Made by a program: the position numbers and the translations under genes. DNA of 64,000 nt, taken from contig CAWIBX010000007.1 in NCBI GenBank assembly GCA_963834405.1, forward strand, positions 992,001 to 1,056,000, in the 5' to 3' direction. Below, one piece after another: positions 18,487-25,959 of this stretch (positions are counted from its first letter, which is position 1; every line of letters begins with the position of its first letter). This DNA is from Bog-473 sp963834405 (GTDB lineage Bacteria > Actinomycetota > Acidimicrobiia > Acidimicrobiales > RAAP-2). Under the pieces are notes generated by a model. The model ran no database searches. It was given only the letters and a program-made list of their open reading frames with translations, and had not been told where the DNA came from.

Positions 18487-19332
18487 TTAGGCCACGGCCA
18501 TGGAGTCCCATCTCTTGGCCCACTTCACCAGCTTGACGGTGATGATCAGGGCAACGGCGAGGGCGAATTGGGCCAAGCGGTGAGCACTGAACCGGTCGGT
18601 GTTGCGCCGGAGTTGACCGAAGTTGGAGAGCCACGAGTTGGTCCGCTCGACCGGCCAGCGCAAGCCCATGGGTTGGTTTTTCGGGCCCTCGGCAGATCCC
18701 CTTTTGCGCTTCTTGGCGATGACGGCGTCGTTGATCCCCCGCTCGACCAGGCGGGTGCGGTTGATCTCGGAGTCATAGCCACGGTCGAGCCAGATGGTCT
18801 CGACGTCGCCGAGCAGGCCCCGCCGGGCGATGTCGTCGAGCGTGGGCGCGAGCAGAATCGAGTCGTTGCGGTTGGCGCCGTCGATGACCCAGCCGATGGG
18901 CACGCCGTTGGTGTCGGTGGCCAGTGACCACTTCCACCCGGTCTTGCCCCGATCGGTCGGGTTCGGTCCGGTCCCTTCGCCTCCCGCGGGGGCCTTGTGC
19001 AACGAGCCGTCGATCGATACGTCGGAGAAGTCCAGGCCGATCATCTTGTCGAAGGCACAGATGGCCTCTTCGACCAGGTGCGCGAACGCGCCCGCCGCCA
19101 CCCACTCGTCGCGCCGACGCCGCAGCGTCGTCTCACTGCCCTTGCCGAGGCGCCCGGCCACGTCCCAGCTGCACCCGGTGACGAGGCGGAACAAGATGGC
19201 CTCGAAGCAGTCCCGCTCAGAGATCCGGGGTCGGTGACAGCCGAGCGGGTGGGTGCAAACGCCCTGTTGGGGTAGGTAGGTGACGAAGGACGCCCAGACG
19301 GCGTCGACGACGTTGGGATCGAGTGCAAGCAT
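18487..19332 (-). CDS. IS5 family transposase
   Basis: DDE transposase of the IS5 group. It has an N-terminal DUF4096-like domain (FRLVTGCSWDVAGR), first Asp in VSIDGSLHKAP, second Asp in WLDRGYDS and the Glu in WPVERTNSWLSNF, followed by a hydrophobic C-terminus. 281 aa. The ATG at 19332 follows GTGAGGAA. No frameshift seen, so it may be active. Its stop codon lies inside the left terminal inverted repeat (18476-18492). It is divergent from the SEC-C gene in the same element. Confidence 0.85.
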   Translation of the reverse strand: MLALDPNVVDAVWASFVTYLPQQGVCTHPLGCHRPRISERDCFEAILFRLVTGCSWDVAGRLGKGSETTLRRRRDEWVAAGAFAHLVEEAICAFDKMIGLDFSDVSIDGSLHKAPAGGEGTGPNPTDRGKTGWKWSLATDTNGVPIGWVIDGANRNDSILLAPTLDDIARRGLLGDVETIWLDRGYDSEINRTRLVERGINDAVIAKKRKRGSAEGPKNQPMGLRWPVERTNSWLSNFGQLRRNTDRFSAHRLAQFALAVALIITVKLVKWAKRWDSMAVA

Positions 19333-19478
19333 GGGTTCCTCACTGGGTCGTTGTGCTGGGGCTAACAGCCGGATCATGTCCGGCCCAGCACGGCGACCGG
19401 TGGACCTTTCTCCCTGGCCAAAGGCGATCCACCTCCCTGCGCAAGGCGGCGGAGATGATGGCGCCAAAGGAGGTGCCC

Positions 19479-20012
19479 ATGGCCAAGGTGAGACGCAACG
19501 CCCCCTGCCCGTGTGGGAGCGGCAACAAGGCCAAGCGCTGCTGTCACGGTCCGGTGCAGCCCCTCGGTGTCCGGATCATGCCGCCCGAGGTCTACCGAGA
19601 TTCGATCTGTGAGTTGGCCGGAACCACTAGGGACGAGTTTGATGATCTCTTCGGCGAACTCGTCGACCTTCCCGAGCTCGACCTCTCCCTTCAGGTACCT
19701 CTTCCGAAGATCTGGACGCCCGAAATCGATCGTGCCGTCACCGCGCTCCATGACGAGGACGAAGAGGCGTTCGACGTGGCGCTGTCCGACGTCGTCTCGA
19801 AAGTCGACACGACCGTCGCTCGCCTGCTTCTTGCCCGGGCAGTCGTCATCCTCCGAGATGCCGGGAAGATCTCGAAGAGACTCGCCGCCCTGGCCGTGAT
19901 CGAACTCGACACCGAAGGTTCTGCCTTCTTCAGGTCTTCAGTGGCCGAGTCGCTCGCCGTCTTGGCCGGAGACCAGCGCACACCATCGGGCCTCCTGGTA
20001 GCAGCTCGCTGA
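19479..20012 (+). CDS. SEC-C motif protein, IS passenger
   Basis: A 177-aa protein with an N-terminal SEC-C zinc motif, CPCGSGNKAKRCC, at about residues 8-20, the metal-binding tail known from SecA and many accessory proteins. The rest is acidic and helical, with no family I recognise. Start ATG 19479 has a near-perfect AAAGGAGGTG 5 bases upstream. It lies inside the inverted ends of the IS, on the strand opposite the transposase, so it looks like a passenger gene. Possible roles such as a toxin/immunity partner or nucleic-acid handling are guesses only. Confidence 0.65.
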   Translation: MAKVRRNAPCPCGSGNKAKRCCHGPVQPLGVRIMPPEVYRDSICELAGTTRDEFDDLFGELVDLPELDLSLQVPLPKIWTPEIDRAVTALHDEDEEAFDVALSDVVSKVDTTVARLLLARAVVILRDAGKISKRLAALAVIELDTEGSAFFRSSVAESLAVLAGDQRTPSGLLVAAR

Positions 20013-20061
20013 CGCCCAAAGCGCCAGGATCCGGCTCAAGCGACCCGCCTATTGGCGCGCG

Positions 20062-20202
20062 CTCTTAAGTCATTGCGAGGCAGTCTCCAGACCCAGGGCG
20101 CACCCGAAGAACGGTCGGGGTTTCTTGTGTGCGACCGACTGGTATCCTCAATTCAGTCATTGCGAGGCAGTCGTGCGAAGGGGCCTTCGGGCCCCTTCTG
20201 CG
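20062..20202. repeat. structured dispersed repeat, copy 2, right part
   Basis: Right half of copy 2: AGTCATTGCGAGGCAGTC is present twice exactly (20068-20085 and 20155-20172). The second unit is followed by the hairpin GAAGGGGCC-TTCG-GGCCCCTTC (20177-20198), identical to copies 1 and 3. The minus strand holds CGACCGTTCTT and the 5' half of the tRNA-like unit (GCGCCCTGG, GTC-TGGA-GAC). Confidence 0.78.
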
Positions 20203-20209
20203 CGCCCAG

Positions 20210-20530
20210 AGGAGAGGCTCAACGGAGCTGGGTGAATCGGCCTCCAACGCGGCCGCCCTGGCCTCCTCAGGCGAATAGCCGCCGTTTTTTTCCAGAAGTT
20301 TGGACCACGGCTCTAGGTAGTTGGTTACGTCGTCGGCTGGCTGCCGGGAGTTGTAGAGGTTCTTCTCCCCGTCGGGATTGATGAATGGGTTGATCGTAGG
20401 ATTCCCACCGCGGTCCATTTGCTCGAGTTGGCCATTGCGGCGCAGGCTGATGCTGGCCCACACACCGATTACCAGACCCCTGCCGAGCGTGTCACTTGGC
20501 ACCTCCAAAGCTATGGAGTCTGTTCCTCGA
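20210..20530 (-). pseudogene. DUF4331-like protein fragment
   Basis: The frame reads IALEVPSDTLG, then GVWASISLRRNGQ, NPTINPFINPDGEKN and SRQPADDVTNY. I recognise this as the C-terminal part of DUF4331 proteins (GIW, NPL-N, pDD pattern). The upstream part of the gene is not found in this frame (neighbouring frames may hold scraps to ~20720). The downstream end runs into repeat copy 2 at ~20203, so the gene is truncated on both sides. Between 20531 and 20827 I see nothing else. Confidence 0.5.
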
Positions 20531-20827
20531 ACGGTCGGACTGCGACATGTCTGGCCTCCGGGCGAGGGTCCGGTGGCGCCCATTCCATGACTTCCATTTT
20601 GGTGTGCCGCTCTGAGGAACAGCGGGTTGCGCCTCGACGTGTCGCTGGGTCGGGCAAAGACCGCCTCGTTCCCAGTCGGGTTGAGAGGTCGCCAGCGGCG
20701 ATGTCCCCTACCACGCTCAAACCCTGACGCCTTCCCGCTCGATAACACCGGTTCGGGGACGATGCCCGTTCCTCATCTTCCTTTCCCCGGAACGTCGGCC
20801 TCCGGCCAAGCGCCGGCGGGCTTGGCC

Positions 20828-22153
20828 CTATCTCCCGTTTCGCGTAGGAGCGGGCACCAGAGTCCCAAGCTTGAAGCTGTACACAAGCAGATTTGGACTC
20901 CCTAAGGCATACGGCCGATTGGGCCCGAAGGACACTGGTTCACTCGATCCGGGAAAGGTGACGTTCCTGAGCCCATAACCCGCCTTGGTGAAGCTAGCGA
21001 CCGTCAAATCTTTCCCAGCCTGATCTGCAATCGCGGCAAGGATTGCCAAGTTTTGGCACACCGACGCCACCGCTGCATACGTGGCATTCGAGCTATCCGA
21101 TGCAGCGGCAGGGGTATTTGGGCTGGGGGGCGGGGAAATGGGGTCGGACGGGTACGCCTTGTGAACGATCTTGTAACACTTTTGGATCGCAGGATCTTGC
21201 CACTCCTGATAGGTCGAAGGGAGGGGACTTGAAGTCATGACGTTGTCGTAGTAGGGATTTCCTCCCTTGGCGGCGGCAACGTCGGAATAGAGCGACGTGA
21301 CACTCGTCGCGATCCACGCTGGCTTGTACGTACTCTGAAGATCATCGAGTGCTCGGGGCCAATCCGTCGCACCGGAGCCACCGACAGCAATCACTTCGTT
21401 AACACCTTCGCTCTTAAAGCGAAGGGCGATTGTTTGCGTGTCCTGGTCGACAGCAACCGTATCCGTTGGCGGTGCATCGTTCCCTGCGATCTGCACCACG
21501 TCGACATTCAATTTCTTGAGATCGGACTGGACCGACATTGCTTCGGGAGCATCAACACCCGAACCGTAGTAAATGCCAACTTTCTTGCCTTTGAATACTC
21601 CTGCTTTCTTGAAGGCGGCGAACTGAATGGGGTCGTAGGCTTCGTCCGGTGGCGTCAGGCTGAAGTCAGGTGCAGCATTGGCTGGCAGCGTGCCAGGCAG
21701 CGTGCCCGCGATGACGGGCGTGTCGTGGCTCCCTTGGTAGCAGTCCGGATAGACCGGAGCCATGGCGACGAAAACGTGATCGTCCTCAGTGAGTTGAGTG
21801 CAAACCGCAAGACTCGATGCAGTGAGCGCCGGATCGTCGAGGGCGACGTAGGGCACGATCTTCCGCCCGTCGATGCCCCCATGCGCATTCATGTAGGTAG
21901 TCAGCGCGCTGATTGCGTCCTGAAAATTTCCGTCATTCAAATGGACCCCGACGACTGCCAGCGCAGGGAAATTGATGACCGGGAATCCGACCCTGATGGT
22001 CGTCGATGTGACTCCCTGATCGGCTGGACTTGTAGCTCCGGCACCCGTTGGATCGACGGCAAGTGTCGAACCCAAAACTACGACAAGGCTCGCTAGAAAC
22101 GTGAGACCATTTCGAACTACCAGACCGCGGCGCCTCCGTGCGCTTAGGTCCAT
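20828..22153 (-). CDS. ABC transporter substrate-binding protein (branched-chain amino acid type)
   Basis: Periplasmic-binding-protein type I fold (Peripla_BP_6, LivJ-like), exported: basic N-terminus, hydrophobic core (about residues 15-33), then an Ala/Gly/Thr-rich cleavage region. Mature part starts GVTSTTIRVGFP. Internal patterns such as YMNAHGGIDGRKIVPY and FKKAGVFKGKKVGIYY match the family. About 441 aa. The ATG at 22153 gives a normal signal length; an ATG at 22216 is possible. No permease or ATPase gene is adjacent, so it is an orphan binding protein in an accessory block; ligand unknown. No lipobox Cys seen. Confidence 0.83.
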   Translation of the reverse strand: MDLSARRRRGLVVRNGLTFLASLVVVLGSTLAVDPTGAGATSPADQGVTSTTIRVGFPVINFPALAVVGVHLNDGNFQDAISALTTYMNAHGGIDGRKIVPYVALDDPALTASSLAVCTQLTEDDHVFVAMAPVYPDCYQGSHDTPVIAGTLPGTLPANAAPDFSLTPPDEAYDPIQFAAFKKAGVFKGKKVGIYYGSGVDAPEAMSVQSDLKKLNVDVVQIAGNDAPPTDTVAVDQDTQTIALRFKSEGVNEVIAVGGSGATDWPRALDDLQSTYKPAWIATSVTSLYSDVAAAKGGNPYYDNVMTSSPLPSTYQEWQDPAIQKCYKIVHKAYPSDPISPPPSPNTPAAASDSSNATYAAVASVCQNLAILAAIADQAGKDLTVASFTKAGYGLRNVTFPGSSEPVSFGPNRPYALGSPNLLVYSFKLGTLVPAPTRNGR

Positions 22154-22333
22154 CCGTGATCTACCGACCATTCGTTTAGCGGTGGCGTACTTGCTACCTA
22201 GTCGCACTGCTGCCAACCCCCCTTGGTCGCAGTCAAAGAACAGAAGAGCTGACTGCGTTCCATCCGCATCCTGCCACGCGTATCGCGGCTCGAATAGTCA
22301 GACCACATTTGGAGGAGGACGAACTATCCGACT

Positions 22334-22357
22334 TTGCGGTCTCCTCCGAGACCGCAA
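22334..22357 (-). terminator. strong hairpin after the sigma/anti-sigma unit
   Basis: Perfect 10-bp stem TTGCGGTCTC (22334-22343) with GAGACCGCAA (22348-22357) and a CTCC loop, in the 316-bp gap between the anti-sigma-like gene and the binding-protein gene on the same strand. Probable terminator separating the two units. Otherwise I see nothing in this gap. Confidence 0.55.
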
Positions 22358-22469
22358 GCCACCGACCGAGAAGTGCCGATCTATAGGGTCGGCGGCTTGG
22401 GATAGAACTGTCACCTACACACCGGATCGGGGGCATGACTAAAAGGATCCGAAGGCTGAAGTGCAGGAA

Positions 22470-23282
22470 TCAGTGTTCGCCCCGCACAGGCGCACTAAGG
22501 GGCATCGACTCGCCCGCTTTGTCTTGGATCGTCATGGATGGCCTGGTGTCGATCAATGTCGGTCCAGAAGGCGTCGAGAGGCTGTACGTCACGCTACCTA
22601 GACAGAGTCCGTAGCAAGGTCCTCGTTCGCGTCCGAGCGAGAGCACGAAGAAGCTGGCGTTGCCCAGGCGCTCCGGCAAGGCCGAGGCGCTGACAAAAGT
22701 TCCGTCTGGCGCTCGTACTGTCAGTTTTGTGACCGTCGAGTTCGTCACGGCGGCGAGGAATCGTTGGCCGTCGCTGGCTGTACGAAGGGACAAAAGGATG
22801 ACAGAACGCTCCCACCATGGCGGCGGAGTGGGGATCTCGGGCGAGTTTGTCTGGCATGCGCCGCCGCCCTGGAGCACTGACCCGCGGTACGAAAAGGCCA
22901 CGCAGAGAATCCCGCCAGGCGTGTTGAAGGTGTTGATTCCGCTCACGAGCCAGGGATGACCGAAGAACGTTCCGCTCGCGACGCGATCCTGTCCGGCCGC
23001 GACGGGTTGAGTAGTGGTGACCAGACTCGTGAGTCGCAGGCCCAGTTGGACCTCAGAGACCTCCTGTGAAGAGCCCCCAGCCACCAGGAGCGACGCCACC
23101 ACGATGACCGAGATAGTGATGACCAGCCCTCCAAGAACGACGGCAGTTCGGCGTGGCGTCGACCAAGGATGCGCAGTCGGACCCAGCTGGTCGAGTTGGA
23201 GTACCGGTGCAGGCGGGGCTGAGTCGACGATCTCGAGAACACAGGAGCGGATCTTCTCGTCCAATGAGTGATCAGTCGTCAT
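22470..23282 (-). CDS. anti-sigma-factor-like membrane protein
   Basis: A 270-aa single-pass protein: short cytoplasmic N-terminus (about 45 residues), one membrane segment (about residues 46-70, VVLGGLVITISVIVVASLL), and an extracytoplasmic C-terminal domain of ~200 residues with four Cys. The start ATG overlaps the sigma-factor stop by 11 bases (ATGACGACTGA), a coupling typical of sigma/anti-sigma pairs. The usual zinc HxxxCxxC motif is absent, so assignment rests on topology and neighbour. It may sense an envelope or redox signal. Confidence 0.6.
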   Translation of the reverse strand: MTTDHSLDEKIRSCVLEIVDSAPPAPVLQLDQLGPTAHPWSTPRRTAVVLGGLVITISVIVVASLLVAGGSSQEVSEVQLGLRLTSLVTTTQPVAAGQDRVASGTFFGHPWLVSGINTFNTPGGILCVAFSYRGSVLQGGGACQTNSPEIPTPPPWWERSVILLSLRTASDGQRFLAAVTNSTVTKLTVRAPDGTFVSASALPERLGNASFFVLSLGRERGPCYGLCLGSVTYSLSTPSGPTLIDTRPSMTIQDKAGESMPLSAPVRGEH

Positions 23283-23751
23283 GAAGCACCTCTCTTAGTC
23301 GGTGTCGGGCCCGTGCCAAATGCCGCCTGACCGCACCCTCACTGATGCCGAGGGTCTCTGCCGCGGCACGAGGAGTGAGATCTCCCCAATAGGTCAGGAC
23401 AATCACCGCACGTTGTCGGACGCTGAGCGCCTGGATGGCCGCAAGCACTTCAGGCCTCGGCACAGCCAGATCTGACTCGTCTCCGGAGGCCGCAGCTGCC
23501 TCACGGAGCCGACGACGCGAGTTGGCTCGGTGCCACCTGGCCGCCTCGTTCACCACGCTTTTGAACAGGTATGCGCTTCGGTCTTCGATGCCCGACCATC
23601 GACGGCTGCTCACGCAGCCGAGAACGGCCGCTGAGACCACGTCAGGGGCATCGGAGGGACCGACCAGGCCTGTGGCCAACCTCGTCAGGTCGTCTGCATG
23701 CTTTCGATACAGCTCGTCGTCTCCTACCCCCACACCTATACGATCCCGCAA
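23272..23751 (-). CDS. ECF-type RNA polymerase sigma factor
   Basis: Extracytoplasmic-function sigma factor (159 aa). Region 2 (ELYRKHADDLTRLATG, then DVVSAAVLGC and SAYLFKSVVNEAARWHR) and region 4 (LSVRQRAVIVLTYWGDLTPRAAAETLGISEGAVRRHLARA) are both present, with the -35-binding helix-turn-helix clear. The start is a TTG at 23751; a GTG at 23733 is also possible. Coupled to the membrane protein downstream, which probably controls it. It lies next to the broken comM fragment at the right end of the accessory block. Target promoters unknown. Confidence 0.85.
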   Translation of the reverse strand: MRDRIGVGVGDDELYRKHADDLTRLATGLVGPSDAPDVVSAAVLGCVSSRRWSGIEDRSAYLFKSVVNEAARWHRANSRRRLREAAAASGDESDLAVPRPEVLAAIQALSVRQRAVIVLTYWGDLTPRAAAETLGISEGAVRRHLARARHRLREVLHDD

Positions 23752-23912
23752 CCGAGCGTTTCGGGTGACAAGGAGCTGGGGTCAGACGGCCATATCGGAG
23801 TCGTACCCCCGAACGCCGCCGGATCGGGGATGCCCGCCACTGGCGTCCCGGAAGAGGGTGCGGTTGGCGATACGGAACCGGAACGCCTGCGCCTGGCTGC
23901 TTACCAGACTTA

Positions 23913-24129
23913 ATCCCTGGGGGCGCCAAATTGACGGTCACCTTGCGCATGGGCCAGGACGGTCCGCTGGAAAGGAGCGCCGCGCGCACCCGGTCCCGCG
24001 CTTCGCGAACGGCGGCATCGGGAGGCCCACGATGGTGAACCCCGGCAGACCGCTCGACACGTGAATCTCGACTGACACGGCGCAGCCGGCGGCGCCGCTG
24101 AGGGTGGCGGAGGCGATGGAAGCCACCAT
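23913..24129 (-). pseudogene. truncated 5' fragment of comM/yifB
   Basis: From an ATG at 24129 the frame reads VASIASATLSG, VEIHVSSGLPGFTIVGLP, plainly the N-terminus of YifB/ComM. After a missing base at the GLP/DAAV junction it continues in another frame as VRAALLSSGPSWPMRKVTVNLAPPG and ends near 23913, about 70 codons in. It resembles the intact gene at 9816-11288 but is clearly divergent (roughly 70% at DNA level by eye). The rest of the gene is absent here. Confidence 0.75.
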
Positions 24130-24213
24130 CGGAGAAGAACGGTCGGGCGCTCGCCCGGCGCGGACATCAACTCCGGTGCAAAAAAAGGCCCGGCGGTCTT
24201 AGGCTTGGCGGCC

Positions 24214-24420
24214 ATGGCTGCGCATTCGGTGAAGAAGCTCGTGGAACACCCGCTGAACGTCGGAAACCTGGGGGGGGGGGGTGGAGTTCGAGGTCCGAAA
24301 GGGCGGAAGGCTCCTGGGCAAACTCCAGATCAGCCAGACCAGCATCCAAGGCCCGGAACCCCGGCAAGGCGAGCTGGCAGGACTTCGGTGACTGGATGGA
24401 GGGCAAAGGTGGCGGCGCCG
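24214..24420 (+). pseudogene. small hypothetical gene broken at a 12-G run
   Basis: ATG at 24214 opens MAAHSVKKLVEHPLNVGNLGG. A run of 12 G (24270-24281) then shifts the frame. The continuation VEFEVRKGGRLLGKLQISQTSIQ is one base off, and a third piece, KASWQDFGDWMEGKG, is off again after an extra C near 24343. Together they read like a ~65-aa actinobacterial protein with a basic N-terminus and a small beta domain. Two shifts suggest a decayed gene, or sequence error at the homopolymer. The stretch 24430-24660 holds GAGTGA-type simple repeats and no gene I can support. Confidence 0.45.
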
Positions 24421-24665
24421 GCGCGGGAGCCCGGCGGAACGGTCCGCCTCGGGGGCTGTCGTCGTGGCGCCGTCCGGCTCAGGGGCCGCAGATGTCGCCG
24501 ATGGCGGTCCGTCCAAGGAGGCCGAGTCCGCCGACCACGAGGAGGCGGAGTCGGCCGTGCTGAGCGCGTCGAGTGAGCCGAGTGAGCTGAGTGGAGTTGA
24601 GTGAGTTGAGTGAGCCTCGCAGCCCTTGGGAAGGGCGCTACTAACCCAACGCCCCCAGCGGGTCC

Positions 24666-25703
24666 TCAATCGTTCGGCGGAAGCTCCTTGGGCGTCGGCC
24701 CGGCAGGCGTCGCAGCCGGTGCCGGACCGTTCTTGCTCGCCTCGCCGCCGAGCGGCTCGGTCCGAAGTGTTGACAAGAGCACTTCGGCGGCGCCCATGAG
24801 ACTCGTCGCTTCGTAGGGCACCACGATCTTCGCGTTGTCCGACGCCGCGATGTCCTGGAGGGCGCGCAGCTGCAGTACAGCCAGCGTGCGCGGGTTGATG
24901 GTGGCACCGTCGATGGAGGTCAGCCGAGCCGCCTCACCGGCACCTCGTAGTTCGAGCGCCTTCTTCTGGCCCTCGGCCTGCAGCTCCAGGACCTTCATTT
25001 CGGCCTCGGCCCTCAGGATGGCGGACTGTTTGGCGCCCTCGGCCTCGAGCACGGCGGCCTGCTTGCGGCCGCCCGCGCTGTTTATGGCGGACTGCTGCTC
25101 ACCCTCGGACTTCAAGATGGCGGCCCGCTTGTGCTGCTCAGCCTCCTTCTGCTCCGACATCGCCTGGATGACGTTCATGGGCGGCGTGATGTCGAGGATC
25201 TCGATCCGGTTGAGCCGCACCCCCCACTTGGCGGTGGCGTCGGCCATATGGTCCTGCATGCGGCTGTTGATCGTCTCGCGCTCGCTCAGCGCCTGGTCGA
25301 GCGAGAGCTCCCCGAACACCGCGCGCAGCGCGGTGCGCGACAACTGATCGACCGCGAGCTGGAAGTCGTTGATCTCGAAGAGCGCCGACTTCACGTCGAT
25401 CACCTGGCAGAAGATCGTCGCGCTCACCTGCAGCGACACGTTGTCCTTGGTGATCACCGCCTGCTGGTCGCCCGTCATGGGGAACTCGCGGACGTCGACC
25501 TTCTCCATGCGGTCGACGAACGGCGCCAGAACGTGCATACCGGGCTGCATGACGGCCTTGAACTCGCCCAGCCGCTTGACCACCCCCACGCTCCCCTGCT
25601 GGACGATCTTGATGAACCGCGATGCGAACAGGGTGATGATGCCGACCGCCGCCAGCGCGGCGACGATCACGATCCCCACTATCTCTCCGGCCGATGCGAT
25701 CAT
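24666..25703 (-). CDS. SPFH/Band 7 domain membrane protein (QmcA/stomatin-like)
   Basis: Membrane-anchored SPFH protein: hydrophobic N-terminal anchor (residues 5-25), SPFH domain (about 28-190, with QGSVGVVKRLGEF and RTALRAVFGELSLD), an Ala/Glu-rich coiled coil (about 190-270, repeats of EAEGxKQxAIL), and a Pro-rich tail. 345 aa. ATG at 25703 has AGAGGT close before it. Such proteins form oligomers in membrane microdomains, often regulating proteases. The small NfeD-like gene just upstream is the usual partner. Confidence 0.88.
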   Translation of the reverse strand: MIASAGEIVGIVIVAALAAVGIITLFASRFIKIVQQGSVGVVKRLGEFKAVMQPGMHVLAPFVDRMEKVDVREFPMTGDQQAVITKDNVSLQVSATIFCQVIDVKSALFEINDFQLAVDQLSRTALRAVFGELSLDQALSERETINSRMQDHMADATAKWGVRLNRIEILDITPPMNVIQAMSEQKEAEQHKRAAILKSEGEQQSAINSAGGRKQAAVLEAEGAKQSAILRAEAEMKVLELQAEGQKKALELRGAGEAARLTSIDGATINPRTLAVLQLRALQDIAASDNAKIVVPYEATSLMGAAEVLLSTLRTEPLGGEASKNGPAPAATPAGPTPKELPPND

Positions 25704-25717
25704 GGGGTACCTCTTTT

Positions 25718-25927
25718 CTAAGTGTCGACGGCGTAGACGACGAGCAGGCCTCGCTCGACGTCGGCGACAACGACGCGTGTACCTACGACGATAACCTCGT
25801 CCGGATCGAGCGGAATCGCGAGCCACTCCTCGCCTCGGGCCCGAATTCGACCGGGGTGGTGCGCGCCGTCGATTGCCTTGGTCACCAGGGCCGTCTCACC
25901 GATCATGCCTTGGACGCCGCTCAGCAC
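25718..25927 (-). CDS. NfeD-like C-terminal (OB-fold) protein
   Basis: 69-aa frame with the OB-fold pattern of NfeD1b C-termini: MIGETALVTKAIDG, GRIRARGEEWLAIP, then GTRVVVADVERGLLVVYAV. It has no protease domain and no membrane segment, so it is a minimal form. It ends 14 bases before the SPFH gene on the same strand; the pair is a conserved NfeD-stomatin arrangement. Start chosen at ATG 25927; an internal ATG (MIGE) is the alternative. Confidence 0.7.
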   Translation of the reverse strand: MLSGVQGMIGETALVTKAIDGAHHPGRIRARGEEWLAIPLDPDEVIVVGTRVVVADVERGLLVVYAVDT

Positions 25928-25959
25928 GGCCCCACTCTATTAGCGGGCGGTCAATTCGG

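Larger units (their letters stand above)
18476..20061. mobile_element. insertion sequence splitting repeat copy 2
   Basis: The ends are inverted: AGCGCGCGCCATTAGGC at 18476-18492 against the complement of GCCTATTGGCGCGCGCT at 20045-20061 (16 of 17 match). Direct flanks CTTAG (left) and CTTAA (right) suggest a 4-bp target repeat CTTA. The element is ~1.59 kb and holds an IS5-type transposase gene (minus) and a SEC-C protein gene (plus). Removing it rejoins the two halves of repeat copy 2 so that they read like copies 1 and 3. Confidence 0.65.

Noticed and set aside
20068..20172. A direct-repeat pair that could suggest a CRISPR array
   Set aside because: Only two units per copy, ~87-bp spacing that is itself repeated between loci, and no cas genes; the spacer is not unique sequence.
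9816..24129. A prophage or conjugative element as the source of the accessory block
   Set aside because: No integrase, relaxase, terminase, portal or type IV secretion genes are seen; only an IS transposase is present.
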